Notes: generated by a model from the sequence alone, not told the origin. Counted from the stretch's first letter, positions 7,379 to 14,560 are shown. The stretch is DNA of 18,325 bases from a miscellaneous Crenarchaeota group-1 archaeon SG8-32-3 (GCA_001273335.1 LFWV01000023.1:1-18325), one strand, 5' to 3'. Program-made: numbers and translations.

Positions 7379-9322
7379 ATGAACAGAAAACTGGTGAAAA
7401 AACAAGTGACAACGCCTTCACTGAGTGACACAGTAAAACGCACATGCGACACCCTGAAGCAAGGAGCAACCAGACAAGTCACAGACTACGAACAAAGGTT
7501 CTCAACCCTAAAAAACCTCTACGAAGATTTGCTGGCAAACCTCATAAAACAAGGCTTCAACACAAAAGATGCTTGGGAAACCGCTACAGATTTCTTCGGT
7601 TCCACAACCGTTCGCTTCGCAGGTTTAGACGGCACCCTGTACTCGCGACCACTTTTTGACATGGTGATTTTCTTTGGCGGTGCCTACGCAGCAACAGGCA
7701 CCATAACATTCTCCGAAAACACCGCGCCCAGAGTCAAATATGACGCAAAAACAATGCAGCAGAACATGGGCATATCCAGCGTCGTACCCGTCTACATAAA
7801 CGAAATTCCAGAGGTAGACCACACGTTTTCGGCAGAGGAGCAACCCAACGAAATCAACCCTTCGAAGTCACTAACTGACGAGGAGATAGCCAACAACTCG
7901 ATGATAGCCAACGCTATAATGACTTTCAGCGAGTATTACCTTGCATACAAAATCGCTGCAGACCAAAACCAAACTACCCACATATTATTGATGGACCGCA
8001 GTTTGTCCATGGAACGTGCAAGCCTTCTCTACGAAACCAGAAAAACAGACTTCTGGAACGCTAAAAGCACGCTCCTAGGCTACGCAGTCAGCGGCGATGA
8101 ACCACTAGACAAGAACGATTTAGCCCTCGCACGGCAGCACGTGTGCAATCACTCTTTGGAGTTGCCATCACCAAGAGCGGATTACTTGCGTTACGCCATA
8201 ACTTGTTTGGTTGAACAGAAACACCAAGTAAATGCAGAACAAGTTCTATCCGAGTTTGGCATAACGGACGACAAACGAACGCGCAGAGTAGAACGCGCCC
8301 TCAAAAACTTAGTTGACAAGCAAATCCTCACAGAAGCAAAAGACGTTTACACTTTAAATCAAAAGTACCTTTCAAGCTGGGAGCGCATAAAACAGGTCAC
8401 TGTTGCGGTAGGCGACAGACTTTTTTTCTCTAAAAACGTGGAAGCAGAAAACGCAAGTTCCATGAAAATAGTGAAGAACGGAAAGGAACACTGGCTAACA
8501 ACTCTTGACATTTCTTTTCTCACTTTGTTCACGTTGCAGATGCTTATGGAAGAGTGCTGGCGGAAACACATTCTCTTTCTAGGGATTACAAAGGACACAG
8601 CAGCAAGAGACTTCAAACGACAGTTAATCCCTATACTGCACAACGAAAAAATGCTTGAAACAAGCATACAAGTCAAAACGCTTCAAACGCTTCCCAACAC
8701 AGACCGCATGATACTACAGTCCGCAAGCATTTTCAACGTACGGCAGATAACGCCGCCATGGAGTCTCATCGAATACGACTCCGCCTTCAGGAGTATGCTA
8801 CCAGACAGGAAAAATCGCAGAGGTTACATTTCAGGCGCCATAAAAAACAAAATCAGCCTCGAAAAAGCCTTCTTGAAAACTTACATACAATTAAGCCAAG
8901 CGAAGACTGACCAGATGCTACGGAGCAACGTTCTCTTGGTGGACCGTTTAGCGTATCCCAAATACGATTTGAAACGGGAAAGCACCGTTAAGTTTCTTAA
9001 CGAGTTAAGCGATGGCACAAAAGAACCTGTGGAAACCATCTTGTATAAGGATAAAACAGTGGAGAACAAGCTGCAGAACCTTGTCATGACATTATTAGCG
9101 GCAATGGCACCAACGAATATCCCCGAGGCGTTTGGGCATAACAAGGCTCTGTTCATCGCGGATAAAATTGCGAAGTGGAATTACAGCCAGTTCAAATCTG
9201 TGGTGGACACCACTGCGAAATGGATAGTCAATAATCATAAATTAAGAAAGTTCATATTTTACATGAGCACTTTCAGGGAGAGGCGAACAAATATTGAACA
9301 CGCAAGAAGAGAAAACCGTTAA
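7379..9322 (+). CDS. NurA-like nuclease with inserted winged-helix domain
   Basis: This is a 647-residue protein whose spaced motifs fit the NurA nuclease fold (RNase H-like, Mn-dependent DNA end resection). They are AGLDGTLYS with D84, E185 in TFSEYYLAYK, LLMDRSLS with D206, LGITKDT with K405, and PEAFGHNKALFIADK with H587. These correspond in order to the Asp, Glu, Asp and His of known archaeal NurA active sites. Ordinary NurA is roughly 330-450 residues. Here about 200 residues separate D206 from K405, and residues about 262-335 look like a winged helix (two helices, a recognition-like helix RRVERALKNLVDKQILTEA, then a wing). The gene overlaps the HerA-type gene by 29 bases, so the two should act as a complex. 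There is no clear ribosome site before the ATG. Family assignment rests on motifs alone and is good but not certain. Confidence 0.75.
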   Translation: MNRKLVKKQVTTPSLSDTVKRTCDTLKQGATRQVTDYEQRFSTLKNLYEDLLANLIKQGFNTKDAWETATDFFGSTTVRFAGLDGTLYSRPLFDMVIFFGGAYAATGTITFSENTAPRVKYDAKTMQQNMGISSVVPVYINEIPEVDHTFSAEEQPNEINPSKSLTDEEIANNSMIANAIMTFSEYYLAYKIAADQNQTTHILLMDRSLSMERASLLYETRKTDFWNAKSTLLGYAVSGDEPLDKNDLALARQHVCNHSLELPSPRADYLRYAITCLVEQKHQVNAEQVLSEFGITDDKRTRRVERALKNLVDKQILTEAKDVYTLNQKYLSSWERIKQVTVAVGDRLFFSKNVEAENASSMKIVKNGKEHWLTTLDISFLTLFTLQMLMEECWRKHILFLGITKDTAARDFKRQLIPILHNEKMLETSIQVKTLQTLPNTDRMILQSASIFNVRQITPPWSLIEYDSAFRSMLPDRKNRRGYISGAIKNKISLEKAFLKTYIQLSQAKTDQMLRSNVLLVDRLAYPKYDLKRESTVKFLNELSDGTKEPVETILYKDKTVENKLQNLVMTLLAAMAPTNIPEAFGHNKALFIADKIAKWNYSQFKSVVDTTAKWIVNNHKLRKFIFYMSTFRERRTNIEHARRENR

Positions 9323-11177
9323 AACTAGTTGCTTTACAGATTTTAAAAGCAAGTTCCGCGCACGCTTAGCCGCAGTTATTCCCAGATTCTTCGGGGGTGG
9401 CGCAGATTCCAAAGTCACAGGCACAAGCGCTCGATACCAGTGCCGCGTCAAAATCGAGTATCAGAGAGACTTGATGGGATTGTTGGAGGAGGGGATGCTT
9501 CTAGCTGTGCGGAATTTTAAGCAGGCAGATGAAGATGCGGAGCGATATACGTTAATGGAAATTAGTCGCGTGTGGCCAGAACACTTTGGCTTACGCGGTT
9601 TAAGTGATCATGGGTATTATCCAATGCAGTTTGAGATAATAGAACAAAGCGAAGGTGACTGGCAGACAGACGACACTTCAACCATGATGATTCAGATAGA
9701 CGCCATTCCCATAAACTACGATTTAATTATGAAAGGCGACGGGTTCAAATTTGTCAAGGGCTTCTCTTACCCCATAGTGGGGAGCCGTGCTTACCTCCTG
9801 AACAGCGGAATGATAAACTGCATGTACAACAAGCGAATAACCGACCGCCTTGGGATAAACGCAACGCGCACTGTTGAGGACGCCCAAGTTGACCCCCGCA
9901 TAGGCCTGGTAAAAATGTTTGAGGCAAGCCGGACGATCATTCCGATTTACGTGGACTTCGAGAAGCTGGTGCGGTACCACTTCGGCGTTTTCGCATTTAC
10001 GGGTGGCGGAAAAAGCAACTTAATCTCCAATGTTTTAAGGCGGCTTTTGCTGCACACGAACGGGGAGAACACAAAAGTTGTTCTTTTCGACATAAGCTGT
10101 GAGTACGCTTTTCTGTTGCTGGATTTGCTTGCTGATCCGTCGTTTAAGTCAAAAATCGTGTTGGAACACCGCGTTGACTCCGTTGAGCAGTTCTTTAACT
10201 CCGTTGTTAAGCCGCGAGAGTACGAGGAGGACGAGCGAATTAAGACTGGGTTGCAAAGGGTTATGGAGCAGGGAAAGGTGGCGTATTACACGAAGCCAAA
10301 GCAAAAAGTTCCGAAGTATATCCAGTTTCTTGACGAGTTGTCATCACAGCGTAAAGACAACGTTACAAAACCGCACTACATAAACGCCATTGACATGATT
10401 CATGACGAGGTGTTGGAGCACATGGAGAAAAGGGGGCTAGCCGAAGGACAAGAAGTAAACGAGGCTTTCGTGGAACATATAGACGCGGTTGCGAGAGAAG
10501 CAGTGGAACAGTTCCGAGTGCACGACAAAAGCGGCTTGTACGCGTGGGCAACCACCCGAAACACGATTCTAGACACTATCAAAAGCAAGCGCACCAAGGA
10601 AAATGCGGATATAGGCGGATTTACGGTCGAAAAAATCCGCAGACTATTAGAAGACAAAACAACTCGCTTAGTTTGCCTCTCCATTTCCGACCCGTACAGT
10701 ATAAAAGAGCTTGCCATAGCATTAACTCAAGAGCTGCTTTCGCGGAGAAAACGCAATTTCAAAGTCAAACCTTACATCCTCATGGTTTTCGACGAAGCCC
10801 AAGAGTTCATCCCAGCCACAGGCGACTCAGGCGGCATAGACAAAAAATGCAGTCGGCAGGTGGAAACGTTACTCAGGCAAGGACGCAAGTACGGTTTAGG
10901 AGTCTGTGTATCCACACAACGAATAGCCAACCTAAACACCAATGCACTGCAACAACTCCACACATACTTCGTTGGCACTTTGCCTAGACCATACGACCGC
11001 CTACTCATAAGCGACACCTTCATGATAGACAAAGGTATACTTGAAAAAACACTAGAGTTCGGATCTGGTGAATGGCTCCTAAGCAGCTACATAGCCACAG
11101 GAATAGAAAACGTACCCATATTTATCAAGGCAGACAACGCAGAAAAAGAAATTGAGGAGTATCTTAAAAGACTCTGA
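9294..11177 (+). CDS. HerA-type hexameric DNA translocase ATPase
   Basis: This 627-residue protein begins with a HAS-barrel-like beta region (about 46-140), followed by a FtsK/HerA RecA-fold ATPase. Walker A is FTGGGKSN (K240), without the extra upstream Gly of the usual form. Walker B is ILMVFDEAQEF with D500-E501. LLRQGRKYGLG carries the probable arginine finger R531, and STQR (540-543) is the sensor typical of HerA. A charged helical stretch (about 290-450) sits between Walker A and B and makes it longer than the roughly 500-residue Sulfolobus HerA. HerA rings pump duplex DNA into the bound NurA dimer. The start is taken as TTG at 9294, with GAGAGG 10 bases upstream; the next in-frame ATG would cut the HAS barrel. 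The 29-base overlap with the nuclease gene implies coupled translation. Confidence 0.9.
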   Translation: MNTQEEKTVKTSCFTDFKSKFRARLAAVIPRFFGGGADSKVTGTSARYQCRVKIEYQRDLMGLLEEGMLLAVRNFKQADEDAERYTLMEISRVWPEHFGLRGLSDHGYYPMQFEIIEQSEGDWQTDDTSTMMIQIDAIPINYDLIMKGDGFKFVKGFSYPIVGSRAYLLNSGMINCMYNKRITDRLGINATRTVEDAQVDPRIGLVKMFEASRTIIPIYVDFEKLVRYHFGVFAFTGGGKSNLISNVLRRLLLHTNGENTKVVLFDISCEYAFLLLDLLADPSFKSKIVLEHRVDSVEQFFNSVVKPREYEEDERIKTGLQRVMEQGKVAYYTKPKQKVPKYIQFLDELSSQRKDNVTKPHYINAIDMIHDEVLEHMEKRGLAEGQEVNEAFVEHIDAVAREAVEQFRVHDKSGLYAWATTRNTILDTIKSKRTKENADIGGFTVEKIRRLLEDKTTRLVCLSISDPYSIKELAIALTQELLSRRKRNFKVKPYILMVFDEAQEFIPATGDSGGIDKKCSRQVETLLRQGRKYGLGVCVSTQRIANLNTNALQQLHTYFVGTLPRPYDRLLISDTFMIDKGILEKTLEFGSGEWLLSSYIATGIENVPIFIKADNAEKEIEEYLKRL

Positions 11178-11234
11178 GACTTCTTTTCCAAAGCAGTTCC
11201 ACACCCAAAAGTGGGATTCAATTTCAATCCTAAA

Positions 11235-11249
11235 CCTTTTTCTTGTTTT
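11235..11249 (+). terminator. T-rich terminator after the HerA gene
   Basis: CCTTTTTCTTGTTTT lies about 60 bases after the HerA stop. Archaeal RNA polymerase commonly terminates at such T-tracts. A small CCCA/TGGG stem precedes it but is too weak to matter. Confidence 0.45.
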
Positions 11250-11417
11250 CATGAATCACCGGTAAATATTGAGAAAATAAGAAATGGACAAACAAGCAAT
11301 TATTAAAACTGCATTGAAAAAAAAGCACAGGCATTATTCTTTTACTCATACTCTACAGACATAACTAAAAATAAACTTGTAACCCTTGTCAAGAAAAATT
11401 TACTAACTCTGATTTTT

Positions 11418-11481
11418 GTTTAGTCAAGAAACCTTGACCAAAAATCTTTGTCGCGGGCTTGTTTGGTCAAGAAACCTTGAT
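11418..11481. repeat. two copies of a GTTTRGTCAAGAAACCTTGA inverted repeat
   Basis: Copy 1 starts at 11418 and contains GTCAAGAAACCTTGAC (11423-11438), a perfect 6-bp inverted repeat around AAAC. Copy 2 starts at 11461 and repeats the same 20 bases except for one change, with TCAAG/CTTGA arms at 11468-11480. The copies are 43 bases apart, about four helical turns. A half-copy, GTCAAGAAA, lies at 11388-11396. The arrangement suggests paired operators for the downstream gene; two unequal units with no spacers are not a CRISPR array. Confidence 0.65.
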
Positions 11482-11527
11482 AAAAACGCTTTTTACAGCC
11501 CAAAAATCCCAGTATTAAGCAGGACCA

Positions 11528-11535
11528 GAGGAGGT
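11528..11535 (+). promoter_or_regulatory. strong ribosome binding site that sets the 11542 start
   Basis: GAGGAGGT lies 6 bases before TTG 11542 and is a near-perfect Shine-Dalgarno sequence. It argues for starting here and not at the longer open frame from 11416, which would translate the inverted repeats. Confidence 0.8.
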
Positions 11536-11541
11536 TTAAAA

Positions 11542-12648
11542 TTGAAAGCTCATAATACAGCAGCCACATTGGTGCCTGTCGGAGTTTTAGGAAGCAGTGA
11601 TTGGCTTTCTGTCAATGTTCCTGTTGAAGTCAAAGAACCCCTTGAAATATTGGATTACCCATCGAGCTTCAGCCTTTACTCCGGCGAAACTTTAAGCTTC
11701 GAAATAACAGTCGGGAACTTGGCGTCTATAACCTACTTTGTGGAACTTGATTTTCACTTAAATGACACACAATACCAAGCAAAATATGTCACTTTCAGTA
11801 ATCATAACTATAGCATACAGTCCGGAACACAGAAACTCTCTGCATGGCTAAAAATATCGCCAACAGCACCACCAGCTAATCTGATGATAACAATTAACCT
11901 TAAAACGGACGCTCCCAACCTTTCACCCTCTCCTTCACCCTCTACAATACTCACTTTCAATCGTTCGCTGACTCCTTCCTTGAAGCTTCTCGGTGGAGGA
12001 GCAAGATGGGCTGCTCGTAACGGAACATCTGCATTGTACATCAACGAAAAAGACAACTGGGTCGCCCATCACCTAACTGACGGCGCTGACTGGGGTCCAT
12101 GGCTTCCTGAATCGTTAATGGATAATTGGCGTTCATTAATATCCAGTACACTGGAACAGTCAGGTTTCGAAGTGACATTTGCGGGTGACATTCCGGAAAG
12201 CTTGAACGCCTATGACCTCGTTATTATCGAGGCATCATGGGCTGTTGAACCTAAGCATGCGCAATTAGTAAAAGAATACCTTTCAGGTGGAGGCGGTTTA
12301 GTTATTCTGCGAGGTGTTCCATGTTACTTTAATGTCTACTGTAAAGATCACTGGCCTGGTGAAATAGGAGCGGACTTGACTCCAATACAAGAATGGTTTG
12401 GAAGCAGCGTTTATGTAAACATACATGGACATTCAAGATTAATTGTTGATAAGCCATTTGGCACCGACTTAGCGAATAATACTATTGTTTATAATGGGCT
12501 CACGGGCTCGGAAAAGGGTGTGACGTTATTGAATAGCAACGCCCAAACTATAGCGCTTTGGGAGTGGGGTTCAATCTATGCTTTCGCTTTTACCTATGAG
12601 TATGGTAGGGGAAGACTTTACTACCAAGGAGAAGCCATTCCTGAATAA
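11542..12648 (+). CDS. Ig-like plus ThuA/GATase-like extracytoplasmic protein, possibly frameshifted at its 3' end
   Basis: This is a 368-residue protein from the TTG start. Residues about 34-122 look like an Ig-like beta domain (YPSSFSLYSGETLSFEITVG...YVTFSN...APPANLMITI) of a type I associate with secreted archaeal proteins. A Ser/Pro-rich linker follows (about 124-146). Residues about 162-362 look like a flavodoxin-fold ThuA/GATase-like domain, with alternating strands such as YDLVIIEASW and GGGLVILRGVPCY and a final GRGRLYYQG strand. No catalytic triad is evident. It lacks a recognisable signal peptide, which is odd for a secreted architecture. Directly after the stop, the -1 frame encodes a hydrophobic helix that looks like the missing membrane anchor. 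The function is unknown; it could be an adhesion or envelope protein. The gene may be decaying. Confidence 0.7.
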   Translation: MKAHNTAATLVPVGVLGSSDWLSVNVPVEVKEPLEILDYPSSFSLYSGETLSFEITVGNLASITYFVELDFHLNDTQYQAKYVTFSNHNYSIQSGTQKLSAWLKISPTAPPANLMITINLKTDAPNLSPSPSPSTILTFNRSLTPSLKLLGGGARWAARNGTSALYINEKDNWVAHHLTDGADWGPWLPESLMDNWRSLISSTLEQSGFEVTFAGDIPESLNAYDLVIIEASWAVEPKHAQLVKEYLSGGGGLVILRGVPCYFNVYCKDHWPGEIGADLTPIQEWFGSSVYVNIHGHSRLIVDKPFGTDLANNTIVYNGLTGSEKGVTLLNSNAQTIALWEWGSIYAFAFTYEYGRGRLYYQGEAIPE

Positions 12649-12734
12649 TAGCAAAGCTACTTCCAATGACGTTGCTCGCAGCTTTTGGAGCTTTAGTAGC
12701 TATCATCAGTCTAGATCCACTAATCTACTTTTAG
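12645..12734 (+). pseudogene. out-of-frame C-terminal membrane anchor of the preceding gene
   Basis: In the -1 frame from 12645 the sequence reads 29 residues with a hydrophobic core LLPMTLLAAFGALVAIIS, then a stop at 12732. It begins exactly where the upstream frame stops (...GEAIPE then TAA TAG). The simplest reading is a lost or gained base near 12645 that detaches a transmembrane anchor. A sequencing error, or a chance hydrophobic frame, could also explain it. Confidence 0.4.
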
Positions 12735-12768
12735 AAACGCAAACATTAAACAAAGGAAATATTTGTCA

Positions 12769-12873
12769 TCTTTTTCTAAACAACTTCATTCCATCAATCT
12801 CAGTAACATACTCAAATCCTGATTCTATCAGTTTCTGGTCATCGTTGGCGTGAGAGGATATGATATTGATTAG
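12769..12873 (-). pseudogene. C-terminal tail of an archaeal tyrosine integrase (remnant)
   Basis: The minus strand is open for 35 codons and ends at TGA (12766-12768). It includes HANDDQKLIESGFEYV, running on to GFEYVTEIDGMKLFRKR. From memory, a conserved 'LIE.GFEYV...DG.K.FRKRK' ending is characteristic of archaeal phage-type integrases. There is no start codon, a TGA stop precedes it, and no other integrase motif is visible upstream, so only the last piece survives. It probably marks an old integration or excision event. No tRNA or att duplication is seen next to it. Confidence 0.5.
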
Positions 12874-12992
12874 TCATCATTGGAAATTAAGAGCTAAAAC
12901 AAACTTTCCCTTGAAAATGACTGTTGTCACAAAACATTTTATTCATTTAAGTTTTTATCGTTAAAAATTGAAAATTTATAAAAACTAAGATT

Positions 12993-13056
12993 AAAAAAAG
13001 TGTTATATATAATTTAGATAGCAGGTTATAGCCTTTGTAATGCATAAAAGTTATGC
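12993..13056 (-). terminator. 3' hairpin and T-run after the Cys-rich regulator
   Basis: Fourteen bases beyond the regulator's stop, GCATAA/TTATGC (13042-13047 and 13051-13056) forms a 6-bp hairpin with a 3-base loop. Further on, the minus strand has a run of seven T (12999-12993). Together they are a plausible transcript end. Confidence 0.4.
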
Positions 13057-13069
13057 CGCTTCTCAACAT

Positions 13070-14014
13070 TTACGATTTTTCGCTCCTGACTACCTGTTCC
13101 GAAGAACTCCAGGTTTCCTCAACCAGATTTTGCAGTTCTTGCAGTAAATATGCCAACTTTTTGCCTTTAGCAGTTAAGCTATAAGACCTCGGCGTTTTTC
13201 TTGTGAACACGAGTTTTTTCCCTTTCAGTCCCCGCAGATACTTGTAAATTCTTCTTACCGAAAGCCCTGTTTTCTCAGCCAGTTTCTTGACGGAAATCCC
13301 CTTTTCAGGAATGTTGTCGTAAACTTTTCTTTCAGTATCAGAAAGGATTTCTTTTTTAGGGTCACGCCTCGACTTGAAGAAAAACACGTATTCTCTTTCT
13401 TCAGGGGTTTCAATCAGATCGGCTGTTTTCAGCCTTTTCAGAACACGCGAGACAATTATTGGCGAGATAAGAGTCTTCACCTCTTGAAGGGTTTTAGACC
13501 CAGCTAGCAACGCTCCGAGAAGGGCTTCTTCGTAACATTCAGAATGGGCTGGCAAAACGTTAGCAAACTCGGGAAAATTTCCCAGCAGCTCGGTGAGTCT
13601 GCCGCCGAACATTGTTGCATAATATTCATCTCGCACTTCAGCTGCAAGCCCCACGCTCATTAATGGGCGCAAGTACTCCTCATTGATGGTGTCTTGGCTG
13701 TGCATATAACCCGCTTTTTTAAGTTTCTGCTGAAGTTGATCCACAGAATAGCTCCCTTTCACGATCGCGTTTAAAATATGCAACCTCGTTTCATTTTTTA
13801 GAACATTGAACAAATCCTTAATAAAATTCGGCTTACCCATGGTTTGGCGTAATCTTCTAAGCTCATTTTTTAGCTTCCAAACATTACAACGCGTTATACA
13901 CTTAAGAGGAGTCAAGGGAGCACAATTTCTGCATTCTGCATCTAACCTGCGAAGCATTTCCGCTAATTCATCATTCCCTGAATTTATTCTAGATATAGGT
14001 GCTGAAGCTCTCAT
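13070..14014 (-). CDS. winged-helix transcriptional regulator with N-terminal four-Cys motif
   Basis: This is a 314-residue protein. Near the N-terminus C28-x2-C31-x7-C39-x3-C43 could bind zinc or another metal; it sits in the segment ECRNCAPLTPLKCITRCNVW. A first winged helix spans about 65-130 (FIKDLFNVLKNETRLHILNAIV, ArsR-like opening), a middle region about 150-205 looks like a second degenerate HTH, and a C-terminal winged helix covers about 220-290 (SDTERKVYDNIPEKGISVKKLAEKTGLS...YSLTAKGKKLA). It is likely a DNA-binding repressor or activator. ATG 14014 leaves a short N-terminal extension; M20 is an alternative start. It is divergent from the COG2522-type regulator, and both share an operator-rich interval. 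Its targets are unknown. Confidence 0.8.
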   Translation of the reverse strand: MRASAPISRINSGNDELAEMLRRLDAECRNCAPLTPLKCITRCNVWKLKNELRRLRQTMGKPNFIKDLFNVLKNETRLHILNAIVKGSYSVDQLQQKLKKAGYMHSQDTINEEYLRPLMSVGLAAEVRDEYYATMFGGRLTELLGNFPEFANVLPAHSECYEEALLGALLAGSKTLQEVKTLISPIIVSRVLKRLKTADLIETPEEREYVFFFKSRRDPKKEILSDTERKVYDNIPEKGISVKKLAEKTGLSVRRIYKYLRGLKGKKLVFTRKTPRSYSLTAKGKKLAYLLQELQNLVEETWSSSEQVVRSEKS

Positions 14015-14080
14015 TCTATTCCCTAGCTGACGATGTCCTGACGGGAAGGAGTGAGAGATTGGGTGAAAAAGACCTTTTTA

Positions 14081-14131
14081 GGGGATATCCCCGTCATGAC
14101 ACGCGTCATAAAAAATATGACGAGCGTCATA
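14081..14131. promoter_or_regulatory. operator array in the divergent regulator promoter
   Basis: GGGGATATCCCC (14081-14092) is a perfect 12-bp palindrome. It is followed by GTCATGAC (14093-14100), an 8-bp palindrome, then CGTCATA (14104-14110), its inverse TATGACG (14116-14122), and another CGTCATA (14125-14131) abutting the TATA box. The central pair is a perfect 7-bp inverted repeat with a 5-base spacer. The last copy occupies the BRE position, where a bound protein would block TFB, so repression is likely. Confidence 0.65.
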
Positions 14132-14139
14132 TTTATATA
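14132..14139 (+). promoter_or_regulatory. TATA box of the COG2522-type regulator
   Basis: TTTATATA matches the archaeal consensus. It lies about 38 bases before the ATG at 14174, giving a predicted start near 14160 and a short leader containing GGTGGG. Confidence 0.7.
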
Positions 14140-14173
14140 TGTTTCTAACAGAAATAGAGTAACTGGTGGGAAG

Positions 14174-14560
14174 ATGTTGCTTTTACCCTGCGAAGTAGGA
14201 GTTAAAACAGTTTTACCTGCGATGAGAGCCCTCATGGCAAGGACCATCATAGAGAAGTATGGGATGAAAGAAAAACAAGTCGCAGAAATTCTCGGTTTAT
14301 CCCAATCCGCAATAAGCAGATACACAACAAAGGGCAGAGGAAACATAATAAAATTCGAAAACGTTCCGGAAGTGCAAACGCTCATAGAACAGATTATAGA
14401 CTTGCTCTTGTACGAAAAACCACAAAAAAACACAGAAATTTTAGAACTCTTATGCCAAACCTGTAAAACAATCCGAGAAAAAGGGTTAATGTGCGAACTC
14501 TGCCAAAAGAAAACTAAGGAAAAGTCAATAGAAATATGCGTTTTTTGCCGTTCAACCTGA
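14174..14560 (+). CDS. HTH transcriptional regulator, COG2522-like, with Cys-rich C-terminus
   Basis: This is a 128-residue protein. It opens MLLLPCEVGVKTVLPAMRAL, the usual start of the COG2522 family of archaeal XRE-type regulators. The HTH spans about 22-55 (IIEKYGMKEKQVAEILGLSQ, then SAISRYTTKGRG). The C-terminal third has three CxxC pairs (C94/C97, C107/C110, C122/C125), enough for a zinc or Fe-S site. An in-frame start at 14051 would add 41 residues, but these cover the operators and TATA box, so ATG 14174 with GGTGGGAAG upstream is preferred. It is divergent from the other Cys-rich regulator. The CGTCATA sites before it suggest autoregulation, perhaps redox- or metal-responsive; that last point is inference. 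Confidence 0.87.
   Translation: MLLLPCEVGVKTVLPAMRALMARTIIEKYGMKEKQVAEILGLSQSAISRYTTKGRGNIIKFENVPEVQTLIEQIIDLLLYEKPQKNTEILELLCQTCKTIREKGLMCELCQKKTKEKSIEICVFCRST

Larger units (their letters stand above)
11178..11541. other. intergenic region with repeats and promoter signals
   Basis: This is a 364-base non-coding stretch. It opens with a T-rich tract that probably ends the HerA transcript, followed by AT-rich sequence. CTAAAAATAAAC at about 11364-11375 is a possible TATA element for the downstream gene. Then come the TCAAG inverted repeats and the GAGGAGGT ribosome site. A 26-codon ATG reading frame at 11284 shows no sign of being a gene. Confidence 0.6.
12735..13069. other. AT-rich gene-free stretch
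   Basis: Apart from the integrase tail, this stretch has no convincing gene. It is strongly AT-rich, with TATA-like tracts (for example TTATATATAA at 13003-13012) and the 3' signals of the regulator gene. A 91-codon plus-strand frame crossing 12578-12853 looks like chance coding. Confidence 0.55.

Noticed and set aside
11284..11364. 26-codon ATG frame after the HerA gene
   Set aside because: It is short and Lys-rich, with no ribosome site and no similarity to anything I recognise.
11388..11481. CRISPR array
   Set aside because: There are only two near-identical units and a half-copy, at 35- and 43-base spacing, with intervals too short to be normal spacers and no cas genes nearby.
11416..11541. 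N-terminal 42-residue extension of the Ig-like/ThuA-like gene
   Set aside because: It would translate the inverted repeats, and a near-perfect ribosome site fits the later TTG at 11542.
12578..12853. 91-residue plus-strand open frame
   Set aside because: It overlaps the upstream gene's end and runs through AT-rich sequence, with no ribosome site or recognisable motif. The opposite strand better explains part of it as an integrase tail.
11178..13069. Intact mobile element
   Set aside because: No transposase, terminal inverted repeats or target duplication were found. Only an integrase tail fragment is visible.
14051..14173. Upstream extension of the COG2522-type regulator
   Set aside because: The added residues would be encoded by the operators and the TATA box, and the family begins at the later ATG.
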